Shown piece by piece: positions 44,470 through 54,301 of a stretch of DNA of 64,000 bases. The notes under the pieces were generated by a model. The model saw only the letters and a program-made list of their open reading frames with translations. It made no database searches and was not told the DNA's origin. Location: assembly GCA_003315655.1 (NCBI GenBank), contig NIZT01000030.1, positions 1-64,000 on the forward strand, read 5' to 3'. The stretch comes from Candidatus Methanobinarius endosymbioticus (lineage in GTDB: Archaea; Methanobacteriota; Methanobacteria; Methanobacteriales; Methanobacteriaceae). Within the stretch, counting starts at the first letter, position 1, and each line of letters opens with the position of its first letter. The position numbers were made by a program, and so were the translations under genes.

Positions 44470-44495
44470 ATATTGAACAACATGAGGAAGATAAA

Positions 44496-44841
44496 ATGGA
44501 ATATGATAATTTTTTTATTCCTGTGGACAATCTAAAAGAATCTAAAGAATATTATGAAAATGTTAGGACTTGAACTTAAATTTGACTTTAGTGAAAAGGG
44601 AATGGTAGATTATAATGTTGGTGAATCTGAAACAGGAATTATACTAAAAGATAAAAATGTATTTAAAGATATGAAACCTACAATAGGGTTTGTTGTTGAT
44701 GATGTTAAAAAAGAATATGAAAAAATAAGTAAAAAAGGAATAAAATTTTTATCTGAATCTTTTGAAATAGGAACTGGAACTTCAGTAGAATTTGAAGATC
44801 CTTATGGAAATAGATTTGGAATAACAGATTATGATAAATAA
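44496..44841 (+). pseudogene. VOC/glyoxalase-family protein, single frameshift
   Basis: The intact form would be a 115-residue protein of the vicinal oxygen chelate fold (two beta-alpha-beta-beta-beta units, metal or antibiotic binding). From ATG 44496 (GAGGAAGATAAA upstream) it reads MEYDNFFIPVDNLKESKEYYENV. An indel near 44560 then gives a stop; the corrected frame continues LGLELKFDF and is open to the end (FVVDDVKKEYEKISKKG, VEFEDPYGNRFGI). Only one lesion, so inactivation is recent, and an internal ATG (44554) could give a protein lacking the first strand. The substrate is unknown. Confidence 0.72.
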
Positions 44842-44864
44842 AATAAATAAAAGATAGTAAATAG

Positions 44865-46538
44865 CTATCTAGGAATGAATTTAACTTCATGGTCTTTATT
44901 CATGACAATACTCTTTTTCCATTCTTCTTTTGTTTCTGGAAAATCTTCTCTGAAGTGGGCACCGCGACTTTCTTTTCTTATTAAAGCTGATTTTACAATT
45001 AAAATAGATATTTCAATCATATTAATAACTTCTAAAGCTTCTTGAAGTCCTTTATTATAATGAGAATCAGTTTTAACATCCATGTCCTGTGTTCTTTCTT
45101 TTAGTTTATTCAATTCAGATAATGCCTCATTTAAATCTTTTTTATTTCTTATTATAGCTACTTTATTCCACATGAGCCCTTGAAGATCTTTTTTAATTTC
45201 AAAGGGAAGATTTTTTCCTGTTTTAATAAGCTCATGTATTCTTTTTTCTTCTTTTTCAATGTCTTTTTCATTGATCTCAAAATTAGAATTTTTAGAAGCA
45301 ATTGAGGCAGATATACCTGCTCTTTTTCCAAAGACTTGAGTATCAGCTAAAGCATTTCCTCCCAATCTATTAGCTCCATGAACCCCCCCAGTTACTTCTC
45401 CTGCAGCAAAAAGGTTTTTCACTGTTGATTGAGCATTCTCATCGATCTTAATTCCTCCCATAGAATGATGAGCAGTTGGAGCAACTTCCATTGGCTGTTT
45501 TCTTATATCTATACCCACATCTAAAAATTGGAAAAGCATTGTTTCAAGTTTTTCTTTAATGACTTCATCATCAAGATGAGTAACATCTAAATAAACTCCA
45601 CCATTTTCATTCCCTCTGCCTTCTCTTATTTCATTATAAATAGCTCGTGAAACAACATCTCTAGTAGCTAATTCTTGTCTATCATCATAATTAACCATGA
45701 ATCTTTCATTATCTTTATTGAGAAGAATTCCTCCTTCTCCACGAACTGCTTCTGTAACAAGAATTCCTTTTCTAGAATCAGGATAGAGCATTCCAGTTGG
45801 ATGGAATTGAATTTCTTCCATATCAATTAGATCAGCTCCAGCATTGTAGCCAATAGCAAATCCATCTCCATTTTTTTGGAATGTATTTGAAGTTACTGGA
45901 TACAATTGTCCAGCCCCTCCACTAGCTAATATAACTGATTTTGCTTGGAAAAATATAGTTTCAGCATTATTCAATGAAAAACCAATAGCCCCAATAACTT
46001 TTTGTTTTTTGTCTTTGTTGTTATCAGATTCATCATTAGAAGGAATTAATGAAGTTATCATTATTTCATCCATAGTAGAAATCTTAAACTTTATAATTTC
46101 CTCTTTTAATGCCATCATTATCTCATGACCAGTTCGATCTCCTTGAAAACAAGTTCTTCTGAATGTTTGTCCACCAAAAGATCTTTGATCTAGTTCACCA
46201 GAGTCTTGTCTATCAAATAAAGCCCCATAATATTCAAGGTCAATTAATCTATCTGTAGCCTCATCAACTAATATTTTAGCTAATTTATGATCATTTAAAT
46301 AGCTTCCTCCTTTCAAAGTGTCATTAAAATGAACATCTTTTGTATCATCCTTATCAACAAAGGCAAAAACTGCATTATAACCTCCTTCAGCCATTCCAGT
46401 ACATCCAGATCTAAAAGATAATCCTTTAGATACTATTAAAGGTTCAAGTCCATTTTTTGAAACTTCAATTGCAGCACGACATCCAGCGCCCCCTGAACCA
46501 ATGATCAATACATCAGATTTTATAACCTTAGATTTCAT
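44865..46538 (-). CDS. tfrA: CoM/CoB-dependent thiol:fumarate reductase subunit A
   Basis: TfrA is the FAD subunit of the methanogen fumarate reductase. The enzyme makes succinate for biosynthesis while oxidising CoM-SH and CoB-SH to the heterodisulfide, in the cytoplasm. The 557-residue product shows the FAD fold DVLIIGSGGAGCRAAIEV, the fumarate active-site regions FGGQTFRRTCFQGDRTGHEIM and HSMGGIKIDENAQ, EIQFHPTGMLYPDSRKGIL, and the late FAD motif GANRLGGNALADTQVFG. It is complete and intact. The partner tfrB (iron-sulfur subunit) is not in the window. The weakness of the upstream ribosome binding site is unremarkable. Confidence 0.93.
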   Translation of the reverse strand: MKSKVIKSDVLIIGSGGAGCRAAIEVSKNGLEPLIVSKGLSFRSGCTGMAEGGYNAVFAFVDKDDTKDVHFNDTLKGGSYLNDHKLAKILVDEATDRLIDLEYYGALFDRQDSGELDQRSFGGQTFRRTCFQGDRTGHEIMMALKEEIIKFKISTMDEIMITSLIPSNDESDNNKDKKQKVIGAIGFSLNNAETIFFQAKSVILASGGAGQLYPVTSNTFQKNGDGFAIGYNAGADLIDMEEIQFHPTGMLYPDSRKGILVTEAVRGEGGILLNKDNERFMVNYDDRQELATRDVVSRAIYNEIREGRGNENGGVYLDVTHLDDEVIKEKLETMLFQFLDVGIDIRKQPMEVAPTAHHSMGGIKIDENAQSTVKNLFAAGEVTGGVHGANRLGGNALADTQVFGKRAGISASIASKNSNFEINEKDIEKEEKRIHELIKTGKNLPFEIKKDLQGLMWNKVAIIRNKKDLNEALSELNKLKERTQDMDVKTDSHYNKGLQEALEVINMIEISILIVKSALIRKESRGAHFREDFPETKEEWKKSIVMNKDHEVKFIPR

Positions 46539-46750
46539 GTTAATAATATTAAACTTAATTTTATAAATATTTTATAGTAATAATAACTTTTTAAAAAATT
46601 ATGAAAAAAAATTAATATAATATATAAGATATAGATTATTAATGTACAATTACTAAATATAATATTTGATAATCAAATTATTAAATTTAGAAATAATCAT
46701 CTAATTTATAATAATCAGAAAAATAAAAATATCAGTCAGGAGGAAATGGA

Positions 46751-48415
46751 TTGAATAAAAAAAAGATAATAAAATTAGCTAAAAAAGATTTTGAAAAAGC
46801 TTGGATTGAATCTGAAAAGCTAGTAAAAAAACCACATCCTGATTATGAGTATCCTCGATTAAAATATGAAATAGGAGAATCTCATATTTTATACGATACT
46901 GTTGCAAAATTACGTGAAGCTTATCTTAGACTTGGATTTAATGAAGCTGTTAATACATTATTCATTGATAAAAACGATGTTTATAAACAATTTGGACCAG
47001 AAGCTCCAGCTGTTTTAGATAGATGTTTTTATTTAGCTGGCCTTCCTCGACCAGATATTGGTATTGGAATGGATAAAATAGAGAATATTAAAAAATTAGA
47101 TAATAATATTGATGATAATGACATAGTTAACCTTCAAGAAGTTTTTAGAAGATATAAAAAAGGAGAGCTTGATGGAGATGATTTAGTTTTAGAAGTAGCT
47201 GAAGCCTTAAAAGTCAGCAATGAAGAAGGTTTATTGATTCTTGAAAAAGTATTTCCAGAAATTAAAGATTTAGTTCCAGTAGCTAGTAACACCACCCTTA
47301 GATCACATATGACTTCAGGATGGTTTATATCTCTTGAAAGTATGGTTAAAAAATCTAATTTACCTATTAAAATGTTTTCTATTGATAGATGTTTCCGTAG
47401 AGAACAAAAAGAAGATTCTAGTCATTTGATGACTTATCATTCAGCTTCTTGTGTTATTGTTGATGAAAATGTAAGTCTTGACACAGGAAAAGCTATCTCA
47501 GAAGCACAACTTAAATACTTTGGATTTTCTAAATTCAAATTTGTTTCTGATGAGAAAAAATCTAAATATTATATCCCAGAAACTCAAACAGAAGTTTATG
47601 GATACCATCCTAAATTAAATGAATGGGTAGAAATAGCTACATTTGGACTTTATTCTCCTATTGCTCTTTCAAAATATGGCATTGATAAAGAAGTAATGAA
47701 TTTAGGTCTTGGTGTTGAAAGAATAGCTATGGTATTAAATCAGATAAATGATGTTAGAGAACTGGTCTATCCTCAACTATATAAAAAATTAGAAATTAGT
47801 GATAATGATATAGCTACCATGCTTAATTATAATTATTATCCTGTTACTGATGAAGGAATAAAGTTAATGGAATCTATTTTAAATGTTTGGGAAAATAAAA
47901 AGGATAAAACTTCTCCATGTGAGTTTATAATCTTTGATGGAGAATTTTTAAATAAAATAATAGTAGTTAAAGCTATAGAAGAAGAACAAAATACAAATCT
48001 TCTTGGTCCTGCTTCCACTAACAATATTTACATTTATGATGGAAATATATTAGGAATTCCTGAAAATATTGAATTAGCTGTTAAAAAGGTAGAATCTTCT
48101 CCTGAAGAATATAAAAAAGAAGACATAGTTAAAGAAATACCAAAAGATACTAAAATCATATATGATGCTGTTGAAAAAGGAATTTCAACTAATATAAGAT
48201 ATATAGATGCATTAGCTGCGAAAACAGCTTATAAAATAGAAGAAGCTCTTCTTACTGGGCTTGATGAATTAATACTTCGAAATACAATAGCTAGAACTTT
48301 ATCTGATGTTAATCTAAAATTAAATGACATAGCTATGAATTATATCAATAATGAAAATAAGTTAATTGATATTAGAGGACCACTCTTTTCTACAATAAAA
48401 ATGGAATTGAAATAA
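46751..48415 (+). CDS. sepS: O-phosphoserine--tRNA(Cys) ligase (SepRS)
   Basis: SepRS charges tRNA(Cys) with phosphoserine; a second enzyme (SepCysS) then converts it to cysteine. This indirect route is typical of methanogens. The 554-residue class II synthetase is intact. Motif 2 and active-site parts include NTTLRSHMTSGWF, FSIDRCFRREQKEDSSHLMTYHSASC and, near motif 3, EIATFGLYSPIALSKYG with NLGLGVERIAM. The C-terminal domain shows the usual tRNA(Cys)-binding region. The start codon is TTG at 46751, fixed by AGGAGGAAATGGA directly upstream. A short Asn/Asp patch (NNIDDNDI, about residue 112) is a mild version of the inserts seen elsewhere. Confidence 0.92.
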   Translation: MNKKKIIKLAKKDFEKAWIESEKLVKKPHPDYEYPRLKYEIGESHILYDTVAKLREAYLRLGFNEAVNTLFIDKNDVYKQFGPEAPAVLDRCFYLAGLPRPDIGIGMDKIENIKKLDNNIDDNDIVNLQEVFRRYKKGELDGDDLVLEVAEALKVSNEEGLLILEKVFPEIKDLVPVASNTTLRSHMTSGWFISLESMVKKSNLPIKMFSIDRCFRREQKEDSSHLMTYHSASCVIVDENVSLDTGKAISEAQLKYFGFSKFKFVSDEKKSKYYIPETQTEVYGYHPKLNEWVEIATFGLYSPIALSKYGIDKEVMNLGLGVERIAMVLNQINDVRELVYPQLYKKLEISDNDIATMLNYNYYPVTDEGIKLMESILNVWENKKDKTSPCEFIIFDGEFLNKIIVVKAIEEEQNTNLLGPASTNNIYIYDGNILGIPENIELAVKKVESSPEEYKKEDIVKEIPKDTKIIYDAVEKGISTNIRYIDALAAKTAYKIEEALLTGLDELILRNTIARTLSDVNLKLNDIAMNYINNENKLIDIRGPLFSTIKMELK

Positions 48416-48546
48416 TACATTGTTAAATTAAACTAAATAATAAAATTAATTAAATTATTTTAATAATTAAATAATTCAGATAATTAAATATTTAAATGAA
48501 AATAAAAATTGAAATATATAAATAAAAATTATTTATGATGATCATA

Positions 48547-48927
48547 ATGGAAATTGAAGGAAAAATTTCAACTGGTTATGGAAAAGGAGCTTATTTTCTA
48601 GGTCAAGACTTTTATAAATCAAAATTTAATGAAAAATTAGGTTTTACTCCATATCCTGGAACTCTTAATATAACTGTTCCAAAGAACTATTTAGATGATA
48701 TAAAAAATATAAAAAATAGCCATGCTAATATAATTAAACCTAAAGAAGATTTTGGTGGAGTTAAATATATAAAAGCTAAATTAAACGATGAAATTATAGG
48801 AGCAATCATATTTCCAGACAAAACCACTCATTATGAAAATTATTTAGAATTTATAGCAGAAGAAAATCTTAGAAAAAAACTTAAATTAAAAGACGGAAAT
48901 AAAGTAAACCTTAAAATCTCTGTATAA
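48547..48927 (+). CDS. ribK: Archaeal CTP-dependent riboflavin kinase
   Basis: RibK phosphorylates riboflavin to FMN using CTP, unlike bacterial ATP-dependent kinases. The 126-residue cradle-loop barrel protein is intact, with the family's GKISTGYGKGAYFLGQDFY start and the conserved LGFTPYPGTLNITVP motif. An upstream in-frame ATGATG at 48535 exists; ATG 48547 is preferred because homologues begin at MEIEGK and TGAT lies in the binding-site position. The gene precedes ribB by 24 bp, so the two flavin genes form an operon. Flavin supply is also needed for F420 side-chain precursors, fitting a methanogen. Confidence 0.9.
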   Translation: MEIEGKISTGYGKGAYFLGQDFYKSKFNEKLGFTPYPGTLNITVPKNYLDDIKNIKNSHANIIKPKEDFGGVKYIKAKLNDEIIGAIIFPDKTTHYENYLEFIAEENLRKKLKLKDGNKVNLKISV

Positions 48928-48951
48928 TATTATTCTTTAGAAGGTGAAATC

Positions 48952-49617
48952 GTGTTAAAAAAGGCATTAAAAGCATTAGAAAATGGTGGATTCGTTCTTA
49001 TGTATGATGACGAAAAGAGGGAAAGTGAAACAGACATGATTATTGGAGCTGAATTTGTAGGAGCTAAAGAAGTAGCTACAATGAGACAAGATGCTGGAGG
49101 GTTAATCTGTTGTTGTATTCACCCAGAATACTGTGATAAATTAGGATTACCATTTATGAATGATATTATGGATGCGGCTAAAGAAGAATATCCTATTCTT
49201 GGAGAATTAACTCCAAATGACATTCCTTATGATGAAAGATCTTCATTTTCTGTCTGGGCAAATCATCGAAAAACCTTTACTGGTATTACTGATAATGACA
49301 GATGTTTAACTGTTAAAAGTATGGCAAAAATGTGTAAAGAAGAGAGATTTGATGACTTTGGTAAAGAATTTAGATCTCCAGGACATGTTTCCCTACTTAG
49401 AGGAGCAGATAATCTTTTGAAAAAAAGACAAGGCCATACTGAAATAAGTTTAGCTATGGGAGAAATGGCAAACATGACCCCAGTAACTGTTGTATGTGAA
49501 ATGATGGATGCTAATACTGGAAAAGCTAGATCTGTGTCTGATGCTGAAGATTATGCAAAAGAACATGGTTTAATATTCATGGATGGAAATATTGTAATTG
49601 AAGAATATTTAAAATAA
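48952..49617 (+). CDS. ribB: 3,4-dihydroxy-2-butanone 4-phosphate synthase RibB
   Basis: RibB converts ribulose 5-phosphate to the four-carbon unit for riboflavin's xylene ring, plus formate. The 221-residue monofunctional protein is intact. It has the Mg-binding acidic loop YDDEKRESETDMI (about residue 18), MRQDAGGLICCCI, a His/Thr-rich region FTGITDNDR, and SPGHVSLLRG and RQGHTEISLAM near the C-terminus. The start is GTG 48952 behind a clear GAAGGTGAAATC. It is second in the ribK-ribB operon. There is no GTP cyclohydrolase II fusion, as is normal in archaea. Confidence 0.95.
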   Translation: MLKKALKALENGGFVLMYDDEKRESETDMIIGAEFVGAKEVATMRQDAGGLICCCIHPEYCDKLGLPFMNDIMDAAKEEYPILGELTPNDIPYDERSSFSVWANHRKTFTGITDNDRCLTVKSMAKMCKEERFDDFGKEFRSPGHVSLLRGADNLLKKRQGHTEISLAMGEMANMTPVTVVCEMMDANTGKARSVSDAEDYAKEHGLIFMDGNIVIEEYLK

Positions 49618-49740
49618 ATATTTAAAATAAATTAAACTTTTACATTCAATAAACAAAAATCAATTAAAAATTCCCTTTAACTTTAACTAATATTTTTTTA
49701 AATATAGGAAATAAACATGAAAATCCTAAGGAAATATTTT

Positions 49741-50087
49741 ATGGTAGAAAATATCGAAGAATACATTTCTGAATATCCCAAAGATACTCAAAAAATCTTA
49801 AAGAAATACAAAAAGTGATTAAGGAATCAGCTCCTAAATCAGAAGAAAGAATAAGATATGGTATGCCTACTTTATATCAAAAGGAAAATTTAGTTCATTT
49901 TGCAGCTAATAAAAAACATATAAGATTTTATCCAAGTCCAAGTGGAGTAGAAAACTTCAAAAAAGAATTAGCTGATTACAAAACATCAAAAGGAGCTATA
50001 CAATTCCCCTATACTAAAACTATTCCTTATGATCTTATAAAAAAGATTACCCAATTTAGAGTTAAGAAGTCGAAAATAAATAGTTAA
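49741..50087 (+). pseudogene. DUF1801/YdhG-family protein, single frameshift
   Basis: This family has a small alpha/beta fold sometimes linked to iron handling (frataxin-like); the function is not established here. From ATG 49741 (AAGGAAATATTTT upstream) it reads MVENIEEYISEYPKDTQKIL. An indel near 49800 brings a stop at about 49816. The restored frame goes on EIQKVIKESAPKSEERIRYGMPTLYQKENLVHFA, AANKKHIRFYPSPSGVENF and IQFPYTKTIPYDLIKKI, the conserved family core, to 50087. Only one lesion. Its N-terminal helix is cut off from the core, so it is probably non-functional. Confidence 0.72.
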
Positions 50088-50145
50088 TACAATGAATATT
50101 TAAACTATAACAAATAATTAATATATTATTAAAATAGTGATTAAG

Positions 50146-50551
50146 ATGAAAAAAGCTATTAATTCCATTAATTTTCATTTTACTTTCTTTTTTAGTAATT
50201 AGTTCATTATTTATATTTATTTTTTCTACACTCCTACTTATAATTGTAGGAATTATTTTATTTTTTACAGTTATAGGAATAAGTATAGAAATTCATGACA
50301 TGTTATCTAATAAAGAAGTTTATGATGATGATATTCAAAAAGAATTTATTAAATCACCGAATTATACTAGAAGATTAGAAAAAAGATATATTAAAAATAA
50401 ATATAAGAAAGATAGAATAAAATATCATGAAAAAAGAGTTTCTAAACGATATAGACACCATGAAGGATTGATTAGCAAAAAAGAATATTATACAAAAAAA
50501 GGTTCTGCTGCAGCCTATAAATATGGCGGATGGTATCTATTTCCCCCATAA
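50146..50551 (+). pseudogene. Small two-helix membrane protein with basic tail, frameshifted at the start
   Basis: From ATG 50146 one extra A in the early A run takes the frame out. The restored reading is MKKLLIPLIFILLSFLVIS, a second helix (LLLIIVGIILFFTVIGISI), then a soluble, very basic region rich in Lys/Arg/Tyr (RRLEKRYIKNKYKKDRIKYH) ending GSAAAYKYGGWYLFPP. From ATG 50300 the tail alone is open. I do not recognise a family. The slip is in a homopolymer, so this is a place where sequencing error is a real alternative. Confidence 0.5.
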
Positions 50552-50603
50552 TATTTAATTAATCAACTTTAAAAAAAATTATAGATATTATTTAAATTAA
50601 CAC

Positions 50604-52275
50604 TTAGAAAAGATTTTTTATCTCATCAAAAGATAAATAGCCTTTAAAATAAGGAATATTACTCATTTTAACTATTTTTTCCAGATCAAGATGTTTTTCA
50701 ATTGTATCTAATGTGTTTTTTGAAAATTCTTCTAATTTAATTTCAAGTTCTGGAGTTGAACCTCTTTTATCCATTTTTATCTTTGGAATAGACATAATAT
50801 TAGGGAGGTCTAATCCAATTTGATTAGAAATAAAATTAGATACATTCTTAAAAATATTTTCATCATAAACTTTGTTTAATATGATTCCATTAACAGAAAC
50901 ATTCATTTTTTTAGTATTTTTGCATGTGAAACAATATCAACTGTTGCTGATTCAATTCCACCTTTATTAACACCAGATACAAGTATCATAGGAATGTCTG
51001 AAGAAGCAGCTATTTCAGCACCAGAATAAGGTATTTTTTCATTTAAAATTCCTGTAAATACACTCATTACCCCTTCAACAATAACACAGTCATAATTAGA
51101 AGATTTTAATCTTTTTAATGTTCTTTCAATATTCATCCATCCAAGATGGCCTATTTTAATAGAAGCATATTCTTCCATTTTATTTTTTGTAAGATAAAGA
51201 GAAGGTTCAGTGTCTCTAACGTCTGGTCCTACTTTTAAAACCAACACATTTAAACCTCTTTTTGTTAAAGCTCCAGCAATTCCAGTAGTTATAAATGTTT
51301 TTCCAGAATCAGATCTTGTACTTCCAAGCATTATCATTGGAGGGATAATATGTTTAAGAGATTCTAAATCCAATTTTTCGTCGTTTTTATTAGTTTTAAT
51401 AATTTTTTTATCTTTTTTATTTTTGTTAATATTGTTATTTTTATTATTTTTAGTATTTAAAGAATTTAAAATGATATTTTTAAACTCATTACATTTTTTA
51501 ATATTTTTAATATTGATTCCAGTATTGATAGCTAATTCAGAATGAATTTTTTTCTTAAGATCTTCATTTTTCATGAAAATTTTATCTATATCATTGAAAT
51601 CTGCACCTAAAAAATCAAAAATATTTTCAACAATACTAGGATTTTCATCTAAGACACCATGAATTAAAGTTCCAATTACATTTCCTTCATCATTTTTAAC
51701 ACCTGATAAAACAGTCCCAGATTTATCAGAATAATTCATTCGTTTAATAGATGATTCAAAAATAGGTAAAACAATCTGATCCACAAATTTCGATTTTACC
51801 ATATGTATGGCAATGAAATCCTGTGATAGTTTCAGAAAAAATATTGTCATTAGTATCATTAGACAATTTTTTTGTTAAAAAAGAATCGTTAACAATTTTA
51901 GCTTCAACACGGTCATTGCTAATAAGAAGAGAAAAATTAACATCCAAGTAGGCCTAAACCTTCTTTAATAATAGGACAAGGCAAATTTTTACCAATGTTA
52001 GTTTGATTAACTAATGCTTGAAAACCAGAACAAATACCAATAACAGGTTTACCATCACTGGCCATAGTTTTAATTTCATTAGCTAAATCATTAGAAATCG
52101 AATTAGACTCAAGGATAGAACCTCCAGGAATGATTATTCCAACAAGTTCTTTACTTGCTTTAATCCCATTAGTTCCATTTATAGTCCCATTTGATTTAAC
52201 AAGATCTGTTGGAATATTTCCAAAATCTTCAAATCCAGGAAGAGATCCTTTAATATAAGCTAATCCAATTTTCAT
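50604..52275 (-). pseudogene. Glutamine amidotransferase fused to a CobB/CobQ-like (dethiobiotin-synthetase-fold) ATPase, frameshifted
   Basis: The intact protein (about 550 residues) would join an N-terminal class I GATase (GIIIPGGS, nucleophile elbow VIGICSGFQALV, a His region GFHCHTYGK) to a C-terminal P-loop domain (MLGSTRSDSGKTFITTGIAGAL, VLKVGPDVRDTEPSLYL, CVIVEGVMSVFTG). Its domain order is the reverse of CbiA/CfbB enzymes, which have the ATPase first. By resemblance it is a cobyrinate/sirohydrochlorin-amidase relative of methanogens; the substrate is unknown. Frameshifts occur near 51945, 51780 and 50905, the last splitting off the C-terminal 100 residues. An Asn/Lys low-complexity segment (about 51385-51460) separates the two domains. 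Confidence 0.72.
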
Positions 52276-52337
52276 GTTTTATCATATCAGATGTGTTTAT
52301 AAAAAAATGAATAGAAAATAAAATAAAATTTAATTAT

Positions 52338-53720
52338 CTAATGATTTAAGGCTGCCATGGCTTTGATGATTTTAACATCGCCATTAGGTTTTGCTTGGAG
52401 TTGTAATCCTACTGGAATTCCATTATATTCACCTGCTTTCATACTTCCAGCAGGTATACCAGCTAAATTAGCTATAACAGTTAAAACATCGTAAGCATAC
52501 ATTTCCATTGGTTCAAGTTTTTCTCCAATCTTATGAGGAAGTTTAGGAACAGTTGGGCCAAGAATAAGATCAGCATCGGATAATAGCTTATTAATCTCAT
52601 TTCTAATAAGAGATCTTGCTTGTAGTGCTTTTTTATAATATTTTCCACTAAATTCTTGTTGTGAAATATATGATCCCATTTCTATTCTTCTAAGAACTTC
52701 TTCACCACAAACATCCTCAATCTTATAACCATATTTTCTCCCATCATATTTTCTAGTAGCTGAGAAAAATTCAACATAATTTATAAGGTAATATGTAGGT
52801 AAACATAAATCAATATAATTAAAGCTTGAGTCTACTACTTCAGCACCCATATTTTTTATTTTAGCTACAGAATCATCGATTATGTTATTAATATGATCAT
52901 CAGTAACATCACTAAATTGATTAATGCACAGTACTTTCATATCTTTCATATAATCTTGTAATTTTTCCGAATTTTGATTAATTACTTCTGTAAATACTGG
53001 AAATTCTTGATTTAAGCTAGTACATTCTGTTTTATCATAACCAACAATAGTATCAAGAGCTACTGCCATTCCAGAAACATCATCTGCAAGAGGCCCAATT
53101 TGATCAAGACTCATTGATAAATCAAGAAGTCCTTGTCTTGAAACTGCCCCATAAGTAGGTTTAAATCCAAAAACACCACAATGAGATGCAGGATTTCTTA
53201 TAGATCCGCCAGTATCAGAGCCAAGAGTGATGTCACACATTTCAGCCGCAATAGCTGCTGCACTTCCTCCACTAGAACCACCAGGAATATGTCCAGGTGC
53301 TGCAGGGTTATCAGTGGCCCCAAAATAAGAACTTTCTGTAGAACTTCCTGCTGCAAATTCATCCATATTACACATTCCAATAATTATTCCATCTTGTTCT
53401 TTAATTCTTTTTATTACAGTAGCATCATAGCTACTTTGATAGTCTTCCAATGTTTTAGAAGCAGCAGATATTATTTCATCTTCTACATTTATGTTAGCTT
53501 TTATTCCAAATACTAAACCAGCTAATGAACCCACATTAGCTCCTTTTGCAATTTTATCATCGATTTCTTTAGCTTTATTCCTTGCAGAATCTTTATTTAT
53601 AGTTAAAAAAGCATTGATAGAAGAATTGTTGTTTTCAATTTTTTTTAAAAAACTTTCTAAATTATCAGTAGCTTTCAAATCTTGGTTCTTTATTGCTTGT
53701 AATTTTTCAAAAGTATTCAT
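52338..53720 (-). CDS. gatA: Asp/Glu-tRNA(Asn/Gln) amidotransferase subunit A (GatA)
   Basis: GatA is the amidase that releases ammonia from glutamine or asparagine for transamidation, here most likely Asp-tRNA(Asn) or Glu-tRNA(Gln) correction with GatB and GatC. The 460-residue protein is intact. The amidase-signature core is visible: catalytic Lys in GLVFGIKANINVED (about residue 73), and the Ser-cisSer region PGGSSGGSAAAIAAEMCDITLGS followed by DTGGSIRNPASHCGVFGFKPTYG. The ATG at 53720 is preceded by TAGGGTGTTTTA. gatB and gatC are not in the window. A long A/T spacer lies upstream. Confidence 0.93.
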   Translation of the reverse strand: MNTFEKLQAIKNQDLKATDNLESFLKKIENNNSSINAFLTINKDSARNKAKEIDDKIAKGANVGSLAGLVFGIKANINVEDEIISAASKTLEDYQSSYDATVIKRIKEQDGIIIGMCNMDEFAAGSSTESSYFGATDNPAAPGHIPGGSSGGSAAAIAAEMCDITLGSDTGGSIRNPASHCGVFGFKPTYGAVSRQGLLDLSMSLDQIGPLADDVSGMAVALDTIVGYDKTECTSLNQEFPVFTEVINQNSEKLQDYMKDMKVLCINQFSDVTDDHINNIIDDSVAKIKNMGAEVVDSSFNYIDLCLPTYYLINYVEFFSATRKYDGRKYGYKIEDVCGEEVLRRIEMGSYISQQEFSGKYYKKALQARSLIRNEINKLLSDADLILGPTVPKLPHKIGEKLEPMEMYAYDVLTVIANLAGIPAGSMKAGEYNGIPVGLQLQAKPNGDVKIIKAMAALNH

Positions 53721-54301
53721 TAAAACACCCTATTTGGCAATGTATAACAAATTATAGTAATATTTAATAATATTAAACAATATTTAATAATTAAATTATA
53801 TAAATTATAGATTTTTTATTCTTACAATTTTTTTATTCTTGCTATAATTTTATTAGATTAATATAAAGTTTACATAAAATTCTATAAGTTTCTATATATT
53901 TATGAAATATTTAAATAAAATATTTTTATGAAATTTATATTAGTAAAAATTCAATAATATTATAAGTATATTTTTAAAGCTTAAATAATTTAATGTAAAC
54001 AAAAATTAATTTTATTATTAGTGAATTTAATTATTTTATATAAAATAACTTTTATAATAATTTTAATTTGTAGATAAATATGAATAAAATAATGAAAATA
54101 ATGAGCTTTATAAAATAACTTTAAAATAATGATAAACTCTATTTACTAATAAAATATAATATATTATAAAATACATATTATAATCAATAATAATATGATT
54201 AAAATTATAATAAAAAATTATTTTAAAAAAATAATAATTATCAACTATATCCGGTAAATAAATAACGATATATTTCAAATTTATCATAATAAGGTTAAAA
54301 T
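53721..54301. other. 580-base A/T-rich divergent spacer
   Basis: Between gatA (minus) and the HAD gene (plus). It is nearly all A/T with AATAATTTTATT-type runs and holds the promoters of both. AAGGTTAAAAT at 54293 is the likely binding site of the HAD gene. I see no ORF, strong hairpin or RNA-like segment. Confidence 0.45.
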
